Origin: Prostheceraeus crozeri | Lineage: Eukaryota; Platyhelminthes; Polycladida; Euryleptidae | Direction of reading: 5' to 3' | Assembly (NCBI GenBank): GCA_907163375.1 | Contig: CAJQUW010008638.1 | Location: forward strand, 124,001-188,000 | Length of the DNA: 64,000 nucleotides | Shown: piece after piece, positions 12,261 through 23,531 of the stretch | Layout: every line of letters starts with the position of its first letter | Numbering within the stretch: position 1 is the first letter of the stretch | Position numbers and translations under genes: made by a program | Notes under the pieces: model-generated | The model's database searches: none | Told to the model about the DNA's origin: nothing | The model's input: the letters and a program-made list of their open reading frames with translations, nothing else

Positions 12261-15200
12261 TCACACAACAGGAGCATCCAAAACGACAGCAACTTTGGAG
12301 ATCGGTCTTCTAATGAAAGTTTGACCTACCCTGATACGCACGTTTCTGACTCTATTGTCTTTTCCTCTGTAGACTTCCTCGATCTTTCCCAATGACCATC
12401 TTCCTCTGACAGGGTTATTATCGGCTACTACTACCACATCACTCACGCTGATTTCCTTTGCGGGCGTCTGCCATTTTTTCCTCTGAAACAAGCTAGGCAA
12501 GACATCTCTAGACCAGCGTTTCCAGAAGCTGTCAGTTATATTCTGCACCAAAGTAACTCGATCCTTGAATTCACAATTACTGCGATAAGGTCCCGCAGGA
12601 ACTCCGTGACTGGCTCGACCAAATAATAAATCGTTAGGGCATATATACTTTCCGTCATTTGGATCATTCGTAATTCTTCCAATCGGTCGTTGGTTTATTA
12701 GATTCGCGCATTCCAATAATACCGTATACAGCTCGAAGGCAGTAAGTACTTGTTCGCCTATCGCCAGTTTCAAGGCTCGCTTTGTTGTTTTCACTAGAGA
12801 TTCGGTACATCCGTTTTGATGAGGCGCTAAGGGCGTCGTAAACTTCCACTTAGTTTCATTATTTGCACAAAATTCATTTATTTTCACTTTATCCCAATTT
12901 CTGATCATTTCTCGCAGCTGGCGCTCTGCACCTATCCTCTGAGTACCGTTGTCACTCAAGAGAGAGTTAGGAAAACCTCTAATTGAGAAGAATCGCCTGA
13001 GTACTTGTATGAATTCATTCGCCGTAATATCTTTAGCCAATTCCAAGTGAACCGCTCTAGAATTCAAGCACGTAAATATAACTCTATAATTCTTCTGTTT
13101 TTTATTTCTGCTTTGTTTTACAAGTATTGGACCAAAATAATCAACCGATGTGTGATAGAAAGGAGGAGTGCAAGGACTTACACGTTCGTCAGGCAAGTCG
13201 GCCATAATCTCAGTGTGTACTTTATGCGCTAACTTTCTGCACAAAACGCATGATTTGATAACAGATTTTGCGATGGTAGGGGCTTTGGTAATCCAATATT
13301 CACTTCTGGCTTTCGCTGTAGTCGCTGCGATACCACAATGACCTCTTTCATGCATATCTCTTATTATTAGTTTCGAAATCAGATTATTACCAGGTAATAA
13401 TACGGGATGTTTCATGTTGAACGATAGGAATTCGGCATTTGAAAGACGACCACCAACTCTGATTAATTGTCTTTCGTCTGTAAACGGTGTCAAGTTTTTC
13501 AATTCTCCTTTCTCTAATTTCTCGTGTAGTGGCATCTGAGCCTCCTTTATCAGCGCTTCCTTTGAACTTGCTAACTCGTCGACAGTCAATGGTCCTGTGT
13601 TTCTATTCTCCGCACTTGTCCGGGCGTTATGTATAAATCGAAGTGCATAAGCCGTTACTCGTTTCAACTTTTGCCAACTTGACGAGGTTTCGACACTGAA
13701 AATCGGCTCTTTTGTCGTGAGTGATACCATAGTAATTAATCGTTTCTCAATATTTTCATCAACTTTGTTCGTTGGCCATTCAGTAGACGGTAGCTTTAGA
13801 AACTCAGGTCCATATTTCCAAGTACTTCGTAAATTGTCCGGCGAAACAACTCTCGAAACTTGGTCTGCTACATTGACCTTACCAGGAATGTGTATCCATT
13901 GTGAAGGTGAAGTGTGACCGACAATCTCATTTATTCTGGGAGTCACGAATGGAATTTTTCTATCTGATTTGTTCCGTATCCAACCAAGAACAATCATACT
14001 ATCAATGAAAAATAGAACCTCGTGGAATTTTATTCGGGACTCTTTCATTATTGTCTGATGCAACCTTGAAGCTAAGAGAGCAGCTTGGAGTTCTAGTTTT
14101 GGGATCGTTAATTTTTTCAGGGGAGCAACACGGGACTTGGCGATTACCATTCTTGATTCGTACAGATTATCTGACATCTTAAACCTCAAGTAAGCACAGG
14201 AGCCGAAAGCATCCTCAGAGGCGTCAGCGAAAATACACAGTGTTGGCGGTTCATCAAGTGCGTTCGAAGGTTTCATACATCTCGGGAAGCTGATATGATT
14301 CAGTTGTTCTAGTTCTTTGAATATATTATTCCAAGTCCTTTGATCGTCGGACTCCAACGGATCATCCCATCCGAGGCCTTTCTTACACAATTTTTGCATT
14401 TTAGTTTTAGCTCGTACTAAATTTGCTGCAGCTAGACCGAGTGGATCAAATATCTTCGATATCTCCTTTAGAATGATTCGCTTCGTCAACTCCGCATTTT
14501 CGTTTTGTCTGTGGAACTTTATTTTTAGTTCATCCACCTGAGTATCCCAACATACTCCCAATACTTTCTCCTCGATCGGTGTTTCTACTTTTTCATTATT
14601 CGCGTCATCTTTACCATTAAATACCCATTTCTTGATCGTAAATCCGCACGATGACAGTATCTGGTCGATTTCGGATGACAACCTTTCAGCTTCTGCCTTG
14701 TTTGATAGCGAATCACAAATATCGTCCATGTACGAGTTCTTCAGTACTGTTTCGGATCCTTGAGGAAATTCGTTGCTGTTCTGTCGGGCTGTTTTCATGA
14801 GGGCAGTAAGGGCCATTGCGGGCGCAGGTTTGTCACCAAATGAGAGAACATTCATGACATATACATCCGGTTTCTTCTCCGTATTCAGATTTCTCCAAAG
14901 GAACCGATGAACATGTTGGTCTCTTTCAATAATTTTTATCCGATGGTACATCTTGGATATGTCTCCAACCAGTCCGATTTCATTTTCTCTGAATCTGATA
15001 AGAACTCCAAGTAAATCATTAAATAAATCCGGTCCCTTCGCCCAGTAGTCATTAAGACAATGACCATTGAATGAGACAGAAGAGTTGAATACAACGCGAA
15101 TAGGTGTGCTTTTACTTTCCTTGAATATTCCGTGATGCGGTAAGTAAAATTTCGGTCCGTCATAATTTTTAATTTCTCGATAGTTCAGCTTTCTAGCGAA

Positions 15201-17351
15201 ATTAAGACGTATCATTTCTTGAATTTGACTATCGTAGGATCGAGCGAGTTGCGGTTTCTTCAATAGTTGTCTCTCTCGGACTACAAGCATCCTTTCTGCT
15301 TGAATCATATTGTCCGGTAACAGTGCAGGGTCCTTTATCCACGGATAACTCATAATCCACTGTTTATCATTATCCAATTTCATCACAGAATTCTCGATAA
15401 AGTCACGTCCTTCCACATCAATCTCCTTATCGCATTTACACTGATTACCGGTTACGCCTAAACTTTCAGTTATCCAGAATTCTGCCAGATCAATAGGTTT
15501 TGCTAATGATACATGTAGAATTGAATGTGACATGTTGTTTGTGTCGGTACCGCCAAGGAACATCCAACCGAAGGGTGTATTCCTCCCTACAAGGTTACCT
15601 TTCCCGACAGTTTCGCCCGAGTGACATATTGCATGGTCGACGCCTATAAGTAAATCGATAATTCCTGCCTGACGCTTGGGGGCCGTACCATTAATGCCAA
15701 GAGTGTTTTTCAACTGCTCAGTATCTAGTTCATGCATGTGAATATCGTTGATGCTATCCATTCCAATCGCTTTGAGCTTATAGAACTTCCCGTCCTTTGG
15801 CGATCTCACTTTGACTGCATATATTTTCGAAATAAGTTCCTCCTCAATTCCTCCAACCTTGATTATTGAAATACTAGTACTCGTTCCCGCGAGATTCAGC
15901 TCCTTAGCTACATCATGTCTGATGAGAGATACTTGCGCACCGGAGTCCAACATGACATTGCCTTCCCGTTTATGCGAACTGTTGCCAAACATCTCAAGAG
16001 TTGCGATAGGAAGTGCATTCTCTCTACTCATAGTCGAGGCCATACCCACAGAATTAGAAGTCGTATCCGTATGTAGTAGTCTGTGGTGATATCTTCTACA
16101 GGGATTACCATTTATAGTTTCCTTACATTGTCTTTTGCGGTTGCATGTTTCAGCTCTGTGATTCCTACCGGCTTTCTTGAGACAACTAAAACAGCAATGA
16201 TTTTCCTTTAGGAGTTCGTATCTTCTCTTCACTGTCAATTTCAGAAATTCCGAACACTGATCTACGTAATGTGAATCCGTGCTGCACAACCAACATTTTC
16301 GATTCTGGTACACTGGTTCATTTGTATTGTTAACAGTCACTTGGTTTACCTGATTTTTAGTTATACGTACATTGCTTCTAATCGACGAAACTGCTCGGAA
16401 ACGTGTTCTCATTTCGATAGTCATCCATTCTTGCAGATTCAAAAGAGTTGCAGATAGTCCGTCTCTCTCCAGGTGCCGAGACCAAAGTTTCCTATCTTCA
16501 TTGGACATTTTTTGCTCTATGAGTGCAATCATATAGTTATTGTCCATATCTTGAGGCCGACCTATCTCAACAAGTAGATTGTAGCATCGCTTTATTAACT
16601 GAACTAAGTCACAGAACCTGGCATCCTCTCCCTCTTGGAGAGATTTGAATTTATTAATGTCAGCCGTAATCGCATCAGCAGTGAACCTAGGATCCCCGTA
16701 AGCTGCGTCGAGGGTTTCCCAAACGGCATCGTAGTCCTGTCCTAGACCACGGACAAGTTCTAACGGCTTTCCTACTAGAGACGATCTTAGAATAGTAACT
16801 GCATCACGCTTACTGTATGAATTATCTATGAGATGTTTAAAATCTGATTTGAATTCACAGTACTCTCTGACATCACCCGAAAAGGTTGGGGCACGAGGTT
16901 TCGAAACCTTCACTTTGCTATACATAATAGGGACATGCGTCATCGAATCGCTCACCTTTATGTCAGTATCCAATTTGGCTGTGGCGCCCTTGACAGAGTT
17001 CTCAGTCGTCGTTGTTCCTTTAAACGATTTGTCCTCGCGAATGACATGCTTCTCTTCCGTAGGTCGATTCTCTTGCAGATGATCCTTTGCTCGTACCGTA
17101 AGCTCCAAGAATTGCCCTTGAATTTCGATCAAATAGTCCTCTTCAGCTTCATAGTCGACATCATCCAATAAGTATGTGTATTCTTCGTGTCGATTCTCCA
17201 ACTGATTAAAGGCCGATTTATACTTGTCCAACGCTTCCCGAATCTCTTCGTTCGACACTGACTCTTCGATCAGGAATGTCAAGGCCTTTCCATACCTCGT
17301 GAGATTCGACTTAGCCACCCTTCGTCGTTTCTTTGCCTCGTCGCTGTCCAT
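12261..17351 (-). CDS. BEL/Pao gag-pol polyprotein, intact
   Basis: One uninterrupted 1696-residue frame with a complete domain series. Approximate residues: Gag-like DUF1759 region 150-310; zinc knuckles 353-410 (CWLC..DSHYVDQC, then a Cys/His cluster); aspartic protease 465-600 with MLDSGAQVSLI; reverse transcriptase 730-930 with GDISKMYH at about 796 and YMDD at 874-877; RNase H 1038-1165 beginning IFADASEDA; integrase zinc-binding HERGHC..CVLC at 1334-1371; integrase core with DYFGP at 1404, SDNGT at 1466 and Glu in CTESLVK at about 1516; C-terminal DUF5641-like domain to 1696. It directs reverse transcription in the cytoplasm and DNA integration. No stop or frameshift is seen, unlike every other transposon gene here. 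Short minus-strand ORFs within it are alternative frames. Confidence 0.96.
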   Translation of the reverse strand: MDSDEAKKRRRVAKSNLTRYGKALTFLIEESVSNEEIREALDKYKSAFNQLENRHEEYTYLLDDVDYEAEEDYLIEIQGQFLELTVRAKDHLQENRPTEEKHVIREDKSFKGTTTTENSVKGATAKLDTDIKVSDSMTHVPIMYSKVKVSKPRAPTFSGDVREYCEFKSDFKHLIDNSYSKRDAVTILRSSLVGKPLELVRGLGQDYDAVWETLDAAYGDPRFTADAITADINKFKSLQEGEDARFCDLVQLIKRCYNLLVEIGRPQDMDNNYMIALIEQKMSNEDRKLWSRHLERDGLSATLLNLQEWMTIEMRTRFRAVSSIRSNVRITKNQVNQVTVNNTNEPVYQNRKCWLCSTDSHYVDQCSEFLKLTVKRRYELLKENHCCFSCLKKAGRNHRAETCNRKRQCKETINGNPCRRYHHRLLHTDTTSNSVGMASTMSRENALPIATLEMFGNSSHKREGNVMLDSGAQVSLIRHDVAKELNLAGTSTSISIIKVGGIEEELISKIYAVKVRSPKDGKFYKLKAIGMDSINDIHMHELDTEQLKNTLGINGTAPKRQAGIIDLLIGVDHAICHSGETVGKGNLVGRNTPFGWMFLGGTDTNNMSHSILHVSLAKPIDLAEFWITESLGVTGNQCKCDKEIDVEGRDFIENSVMKLDNDKQWIMSYPWIKDPALLPDNMIQAERMLVVRERQLLKKPQLARSYDSQIQEMIRLNFARKLNYREIKNYDGPKFYLPHHGIFKESKSTPIRVVFNSSVSFNGHCLNDYWAKGPDLFNDLLGVLIRFRENEIGLVGDISKMYHRIKIIERDQHVHRFLWRNLNTEKKPDVYVMNVLSFGDKPAPAMALTALMKTARQNSNEFPQGSETVLKNSYMDDICDSLSNKAEAERLSSEIDQILSSCGFTIKKWVFNGKDDANNEKVETPIEEKVLGVCWDTQVDELKIKFHRQNENAELTKRIILKEISKIFDPLGLAAANLVRAKTKMQKLCKKGLGWDDPLESDDQRTWNNIFKELEQLNHISFPRCMKPSNALDEPPTLCIFADASEDAFGSCAYLRFKMSDNLYESRMVIAKSRVAPLKKLTIPKLELQAALLASRLHQTIMKESRIKFHEVLFFIDSMIVLGWIRNKSDRKIPFVTPRINEIVGHTSPSQWIHIPGKVNVADQVSRVVSPDNLRSTWKYGPEFLKLPSTEWPTNKVDENIEKRLITMVSLTTKEPIFSVETSSSWQKLKRVTAYALRFIHNARTSAENRNTGPLTVDELASSKEALIKEAQMPLHEKLEKGELKNLTPFTDERQLIRVGGRLSNAEFLSFNMKHPVLLPGNNLISKLIIRDMHERGHCGIAATTAKARSEYWITKAPTIAKSVIKSCVLCRKLAHKVHTEIMADLPDERVSPCTPPFYHTSVDYFGPILVKQSRNKKQKNYRVIFTCLNSRAVHLELAKDITANEFIQVLRRFFSIRGFPNSLLSDNGTQRIGAERQLREMIRNWDKVKINEFCANNETKWKFTTPLAPHQNGCTESLVKTTKRALKLAIGEQVLTAFELYTVLLECANLINQRPIGRITNDPNDGKYICPNDLLFGRASHGVPAGPYRSNCEFKDRVTLVQNITDSFWKRWSRDVLPSLFQRKKWQTPAKEISVSDVVVVADNNPVRGRWSLGKIEEVYRGKDNRVRNVRIRVGQTFIRRPISKVAVVLDAPVV

Positions 17352-17410
17352 TGAGTCGCAGAATTCACCGTTTAGTCACAAATTGAAAAGTCCGTTACAA
17401 ATTCGAATGA

Positions 17411-17856
17411 TGGTTTGTTCAAACCCGGAGACGATCAATTATCAATCAAAAACCAATTCGTATCGTGTATTATGTTCATTCGGGTAAGCAAGTCAACGTG
17501 AACAGAATCTGAGCATTAGCACATTATACACATGACACACACATAAGACACAATTCGAATTTGGTGCCGAAGGGGTGGAGCGCTCTTAGACAGAGCACAA
17601 AGGCATTTATGTATGTCGCCACTCAGTCTTTACGCCGCATTGTCTGATTGGGAAGAAAGCGAGGCGCGCGCCAGACGTGAAACCGACCACTTAGGGAAGT
17701 CCCATGCAACAATCCCATGAACCGAAACTGACTAGCGCGGTTCGACGACGCAATTATATTAACGGGAAGGAATTACTCATGCAAACGCGACATCATACCC
17801 GACTTAAGCAAAGTAATTAAGAAAGAAGGAAGAAAAATACTTAAAACATCAGAACA
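17411..17856 (-). repeat. BEL/Pao 5' LTR (446 bp)
   Basis: Same length and ends as the LTR at 11792-12237. On the coding strand the leader of about 59 bp between this LTR and the ATG (17351) would contain the primer-binding site; it begins TCATTCGAATTTG and I cannot assign a tRNA. Confidence 0.95.
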
Positions 17857-18356
17857 GTCTCTATCGTGCCAGCAGCTATCTTCCACCACAGACTGTCTGC
17901 TATCTTTACAAGTCCACTATTCGTCCTCTGATGGAGTATTGTTGTCATCTGTGGGCAGGCGCCCCACAAACGCATCTTAACCTCCTTGAACAGGTTGAGA
18001 AACGTGTCAAGAATCTCATGGGTGAAAAACTTGCTAGCAAGTTGCAGCCGCTCTCCGTCAGACGGGATGTTGCTTCACTCAGTTTCTTCTACAGGTACTA
18101 TTTCGGTAGAAGCAGCTCTGCAGTAAATGAGTGCTTATCTAAACCTAGGATCTTCTCCAGAAGCACACGCAGAGCTAATGCACTCACATGCTATAATGTG
18201 AGCTTAGAACGCGCACGTACTGTGAGTCGCTCGAAAAGCTTTTTTGTTCGCACGGCACAGTTTTGGAATCAGCTTCCACAGACCACTTTCCCTGACCAAT
18301 ACAATCTTGATACTTTCAAGAGGCGTGCGAATAGGTTTCTGATGAGGACAGCTTAA
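17857..18356 (+). pseudogene. LINE ORF2 part 3: RT thumb and C-terminal region
   Basis: Begins with the second GTCTC copy. In frame with the part ending at 11791 it reads [30 protein letters not shown], then [12 protein letters not shown] and [21 protein letters not shown], ending at a stop at 18354-18356. These are the standard conserved C-terminal blocks of jockey/CR1-type LINE polymerases (RP.LEYc..vW...l..LE.vQ...r..; FF.R....WN.LP..v......fK..l). The two flanks would be one continuous frame without the LTR element. Confidence 0.88.
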
Positions 18357-18481
18357 TCAGATTAGAAGATCTTATTTTTTTTTTAATTTAAAATAATACA
18401 ATTTGTTACTTTTCATTGAGTAACCCCTAGCTTCGTTCATGGCTCATAGCTGTGTTAGGGGTGAAAATTCAGTAAAAAAAT

Positions 18482-19570
18482 GACGAGAAATATGTTTTTG
18501 AGCAATAGAGGCATTTATGTATAACCGATGCACGGAAAATTTCTTGTGACACATGCAGAACATTGAGAAAACTACCTTCTCAAAGAAAACATTCTTTGAA
18601 AACTACCCATTCCACCCCACCCAATGTATATTTTCTATTATCAGTTGAAGCTTTTAGACAGGATCCCATTAATGATGATCCTGCTATGATAAGGTGCTAT
18701 TAATGATAAAGCCATGAATATCCCATTAATGATAAAGTGCTATGGATCACAAAGAAGGCGTTTGATTTTCATGTCTCCTAGTTATAAGCGGATATGGAGC
18801 AGATCTATGCATAGTCAGTTACTGATGTAAGACGATTTTAGATGGTCTGTTTTATATAAGCATAAATATTGCATCAACAAATCGATGTCGAACATCATAA
18901 AAGCATAAAGCATTGGAATAAGGTAGTTCGCGCATGTTGTGCACTGTTCAGACATGCGCGCAACATTTGTGGTCTCGATTGTTTAAAGCGTGAAGAGATA
19001 TCAATCTTGAGCTCCTACATCTGAACCCTCAATTATGGCAAGACAGACCAGAATTTAGAAGATATATCCATCCCAACAACAACCGACACAACCCCAGTGT
19101 CCGACGCTCAAACCTGTGGCAGAAGAGGAAATAAATGAGGAGTAAGTAAGTAAAGCAATTGATGAGGAAGTGAATTCTCGTTCCAAACCCTAATTTTGGG
19201 GGTTGTGGTGACGTTAAACCATCACAATGATGTGAATATGTACTTTGCTTTAGAGATAATTTCTTCGCGGCTTAAAAATTAAATTTGTCATGGAAAAATG
19301 GCCGATTCTTTCCGTGCAGAGAAATACTTAGAACGGTGAAGACATGGCCTACTTTCACACGCATTTAAAATTTTAGAGCACATGTATGTAAAGCCATGAA
19401 TCCAATGAGTGCTCAAATTGTACGTTTGACAGACACTATTATGTCTCTATTGGAGACACTATATGTCTCCAAAATCACCGTTAGAAGGAATTGGCACATG
19501 CTCTTTCCAATGGTAGCATCATTTCAGTTTTTTTTGACAACTCGGTCATCCTGTTGCTATAAATAGGAAT
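18482..19570. other. No gene recognised
   Basis: Contains a small cluster of CCATTAATGATAAAG-like direct repeats (18665-18735), an inverted pair around GCGCATGT/ACATGCGC (18930-18965) and a 7-bp stem GGAGACA/TGTCTCC at about 19452-19470. One open stretch (about 19005-19130, plus) reads LWQDRPEFRRYIHPNNNRHNPSVRR and looks like a transposon remnant, but I cannot place it. Confidence 0.4.
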
Positions 19571-19975
19571 TCAAAATTGAATTATTTGAATGTTTGTTGG
19601 AAATTGATAGTTGATGTCGTTGATCAGCGATGTGTCTTGATCAGTTATCGCATGAAAGCGTCTTGATACAATGCTGGGAATATGTTTGATCGCATTAAGA
19701 TGAATTTGATGCTCTGTTTCCATCAGTCGGAATTCCCGCATTTGATAGTGAGAAATAGTTTTGTACGACCGTGTAGGTGTGTGTATCCATATCATAACTC
19801 TGTTCAGGATTGTAATCTCAAAGTTGCCGTTGTTACGATCCCATCCTCGTCGCCATAAATGTTGCGTAGTAAGTATCATCAGAACCCGGCTCTAATACTC
19901 TGTATCTGTATTTACGCATGAGTCATACAACCCGTACATGCCGCACTTGGACAAGTTCTATCCATGGCCCCCAGT
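19571..19975 (-). mobile_element. Inverted 5' LTR fragment plus leader of the Gypsy element
   Basis: Bases 19860 to about 19972 are the reverse complement of the 3' part of the LTR at 23278-23531 (TGTTGCGTAGTAAGTATCAT pairs with ATGATACTTACTACGCAACA), with few substitutions. Just beyond the LTR end, on the minus strand, comes TTTATGGCGACGAGGATGGG, the typical position of a primer-binding site, followed by a 100-codon open leader/gag-like frame (19571-19879). So the 5' LTR, PBS and gag start point away from the pol gene. Confidence 0.75.
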
Positions 19976-22900
19976 AAGCTAGTCTGGACAGTCCCCCAGT
20001 CTGTAAGCTATGCAATAACAAAGACCACTTCGCTCGTGTATGTCGTTCACGTTCGCAATCCACAATCAATGAAATACATTTAGAAGGTGAGACACAAGTG
20101 GAGAATATTGCTACACCATATTCAATATTCGCTTTTGAGAATTGTCCAATTCAACGCAATGTAATAATTGATGGAATTACAACGGAAGTTATCGTGGATA
20201 CCGGAGCTGAAGTCAATGTCATACCTAATGATATCTTACCCAAACGTCCTTTGTATCCGACTACAGCATCCATAAAAGCATGGGGGAATTTTTCTATAAC
20301 AGTGTTGGGTTCAACTACATGCTCAGTAACTTATAATAATCGTACAGTTGTTGATACATTCTATGTAGTTGATCTTACAAGTCTCCATGCTAAAGTTCTA
20401 TTGACTGGTAAACTATGTCATAAATTGGGAATTATACAAGAGCTGGCTCAAATCGATAGTCAACTATCGCTACCTATCGCAGCAATTTCAAGTGATAGTG
20501 AATGTCATCCTATTGGCGATATTCTACGACGAGAATGAGTGAAACGTTAAACAGCAAGTACGAATATCGCATACAAACAAAGGACAATGCAATACCATTT
20601 GCACCTCCTGCACGACGCGTTCCGCCTGCACTTTTCAATCAATTAAAAGTAGAATTAAACAATATGGTGAAATCTGAAATAATCGAGAAAGTAGAAGATC
20701 CAAGCGAGTGGTGTGCGCCAACAATCGTAGTGTTCAAGAAGTCCGGTGATTTGAGAATTTGTGCTGATCTGCGAAAATTGAATCAAAATGTAATTCGACA
20801 CACTTTCCAATTACCAACGTTTAATGAATTATGCTCACGAATTTCTGGTGCTACAGTTTTTTCCCGATTGGACTGTAAAAATTCTTTCTGGCAAATTCCT
20901 ATCGCTGAAGAAAGTCAGCATCTATTGACTTTTTCAACTCCTGTCGGAAGATTTAAATACAAGAGACTATGCTTTGGATTAAACTCAGCGCCCGAAATAT
21001 TTCAAAGAGTATTGAGCGATATATTATCAGGTTTGGACGGAGTCTTCCACTACATAGATGACATAGTAGTCTTTGGCAAAAAACATTAGCCGAACATGAT
21101 GCATTACTTATGAAAGTACTGGAAAGTCTACAAGAAGAAGGTATCGGTCTAAACAAACAAAAGTGCCAGTTTCAAAAACACTCTATCGATTTTTTGGGTC
21201 ACGTATTAGATGGCAATGGTATTTCACCGTCTCCGGAAAAAACTAGATGCAATACGGAAAATGAATCTCCCCGACTCGCGTGATAGTCTACGAAGTTTTC
21301 TGGGATTAGCTTCATACGTTGGCAGCCAGTTCATACCTCATTACAGTACGTTATCAAAGCCATTGAGAGACCTTGTTCTTACGGATAATTTTCATTGTAC
21401 AGCTGCATATAAGGAAGCGTTTGAAAGATTGAGAAACGGAATTCTACAATACCAGAATCGTGTATATTTTCATCCGACGAAGAAAATAACGTTACAGTGT
21501 GATGCATGTAAGCTAGGCTTTGGTGCCGTTTTGCTGCAGGATAATATGCCAGTATTTTATGCATCGCGAACTGCTACTCCAATTGAGCAACGCTACTCGC
21601 AAATAGAAAGAGAATTTCTAGCGATTGTGTTCGCATTAAATCGATTTCGATTGTCTACTCGGTACTTCTTTTGTGATTGAAACGGATCATCTACCAATAT
21701 TACGGTTATACAACAAACCTATTGATCAAGTATCGAACAGAATTCAGCGCTGGTTGATAAGCATACAGCATTTTGATTTTCAATTGGTACACATTCCCGG
21801 TAAGAAAAACATACTCGCTGATGCTTTGTCTCGCAATTCCGTACCTGCTCCTCAGTCAGAGCCTGAAGTCGTTTCTGAAGTAACTATTTGCGCGATCTTA
21901 AAATGCCTTCCCATTAATCTGCAACAAATAGCTGAAGAAACCAGAACAGATCTGATACTACAAAAATTAATTTTGGCAATAAATAACAACTGGAATGATA
22001 GACAGTATAATGCATTGAAACCATACTATCAGTTCAGACATTCATTGACAGTTGAAGAAAATAAAGGATTACATGTAATTTGCAAAGGTGATCGGACTGT
22101 TATTCCTGAAGTATTAAGACGGCAATTATTGCTTCAAGCACATGAGGTAAATATCGGTACAAATACATTAAAAGCGGTACTTCGCCCTTATGCGTATTGG
22201 CCTGCAATGGATAAAGACATTGAGGAATTTTGTAGGCAATGTACTTGTTGTGTTATGAATTCAAGTCGCTCCGATCAAGCACCTATAAAACCAGTAGCGG
22301 AAAAAGAAACTGCTGCCTGGCATAAGATTGCTGTTGACTTAACTGGACCTTCTAATAAACTTGAAGGTAAAACCTTACTAACTGTTATCGATCTATATTC
22401 CCGTTATCCGGAAGTATACGTTTTGAGAAACGGAAGCAGCAAAGAGATAATAGAAAAGTTGCAAGATGTTTTTGCTAGATGGGGAATGCCTGAGTATTTG
22501 GTCAGTGACAACGGTAGATCTTTTGTGTCAAGTGATTTTGAAGAGTTCCTCAAGCAATATAATATTACACACATTAAATCATCCGTATACTTTCCTCAGA
22601 CAAATTGATGTATTGAGCGGTTTCACTCCACATTAAAGAATCGGATCGTAAGAATACGTACTCAGTATCCAAGAGTAGATTTCCAATCGATATTATGGAA
22701 AGTTTTACTTGATGTTCGGAGTACACCAAATGAAGTTACTGGTTCAACGCCGTTCCAGAGAATGACAAATCGCAATATGGCTATTCCTCTGCAAGCTATA
22801 AAAGTCGATGGACAAACGCCTTCTGTTGCAACTTCAAAACGTCAAATTTCGAAATCATATGATAAACCACAGGCACGGTATCGCGTTTACAAGTTGGGAG

Positions 22901-23247
22901 ATCGGTTATTAGTGAGATATGGAAAGGGTGCGAAATTCATCAACAAAGGAAGTATCGAAAAGAAATATGGACTTTCTACATATTTAGTGAAATTTGACAA
23001 CACTGGTTATAAAGCCAAATATAATCAATTCAATATAAAATCGTTAAACGATGATGGCAATGGTATTGTGGAAGTACCAGACGCTTATGATTTTCTGGAT
23101 GAAGTCCTGCTCGAGGATATCGTCGAGCAACCTCCAACATCTACAACATCTGCTCAAGAGGACCGTGTTTCGGGAAACAGGTACCCAAGAAGGAATAGAC
23201 GACCTGTAGTGAGATATGGTTGTCCGGTTCCTCATGATATCAGATGA
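19976..23247 (+). pseudogene. Ty3/Gypsy gag-pol, frameshifted
   Basis: Order: gag zinc knuckle at about 20000-20045 (C-x2-C-x4-H-x4-C, CKLCNNKDHFARVC), aspartic protease with VDTGAEVNVIP (20098-20538), reverse transcriptase (20502-21240) with CADLRKLNQ, SRLDCKNSFWQI and YIDDIVVF, RNase H (about 21470-21700), and integrase with C-x2-C finger, AVDLTGP, SDNGRSF and a conserved IERFH (21673-22700). The C-terminal tail ends at 23247. Damage: frame changes between protease and RT (20502-20538), near 21085, near 21240 and near 21675, plus an in-frame TGA at 22607-22609 in the integrase core. The protease/RT step could be an original programmed shift; the others are decay. The copy is dead and far older than the BEL/Pao element. 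Confidence 0.9.
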
Positions 23248-23277
23248 ACGTTCTTTTTTTTGTAAGTTGTTGGGGAA

Positions 23278-23531
23278 TGTTACGATCTCACTCGTCAGCT
23301 ATCAATGACGATGATGAACTTTCTATCTTTAATTTTGCTATGTATGATTTCTATTTTCTTTAGCATGATGTTTTCATTTATGTTAGGATAATTTCTATGC
23401 ATGCCTCAAGTTTGAGTTTGAATATGCTCTGGGGGCCATGGATAGGGCCACATGTAGGGGTTGTATGATTCATGCGTAAATACAGATACAGAGTATTAAA
23501 GCCGGGTTCTGATGATACTTACTACGCAACA
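23278..23531 (+). repeat. Gypsy 3' LTR (254 bp)
   Basis: Starts TGTTACGATC and ends ACTACGCAACA, immediately downstream of the gag-pol relic. A purine run TTGGGGAA directly precedes it and fits a polypurine tract. Its last ~100 bp reappear inverted at 19860-19972. Confidence 0.82.

Larger units (their letters stand above)
11792..17856 (-). mobile_element. Young full-length BEL/Pao LTR retrotransposon
   Basis: Two 446-bp LTRs in direct orientation flank a single 1696-codon polyprotein ORF on the minus strand. Element length is 6065 bp, with a perfect 5-bp duplication GTCTC. The LTRs begin TG and end CA and differ at only two positions by eye, so insertion was recent. On its coding strand the 5' LTR is the one at 17411-17856. 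No env gene fits: only 23 bp separate the stop codon from the 3' LTR. It sits antisense inside the RT gene of a LINE. All expected domains are present, so the copy may be autonomous. Confidence 0.95.
9020..18481 (+). mobile_element. Jockey/CR1-like LINE, interrupted by a BEL/Pao insertion
   Basis: Order along the + strand: GC-richer 5' leader (about 9020-9413), apurinic-type endonuclease (9414-10256), reverse transcriptase (10390-11791), the foreign LTR element (11792-17856), then the reverse-transcriptase C-terminal part (17857-18356) and a 3' UTR ending near a short A-run at about 18470-18481. No ORF1 (gag-like) is visible, so the copy is 5'-truncated or lost it. The endonuclease and RT lie in different frames. 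The 5' boundary is inferred. Confidence 0.8.
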
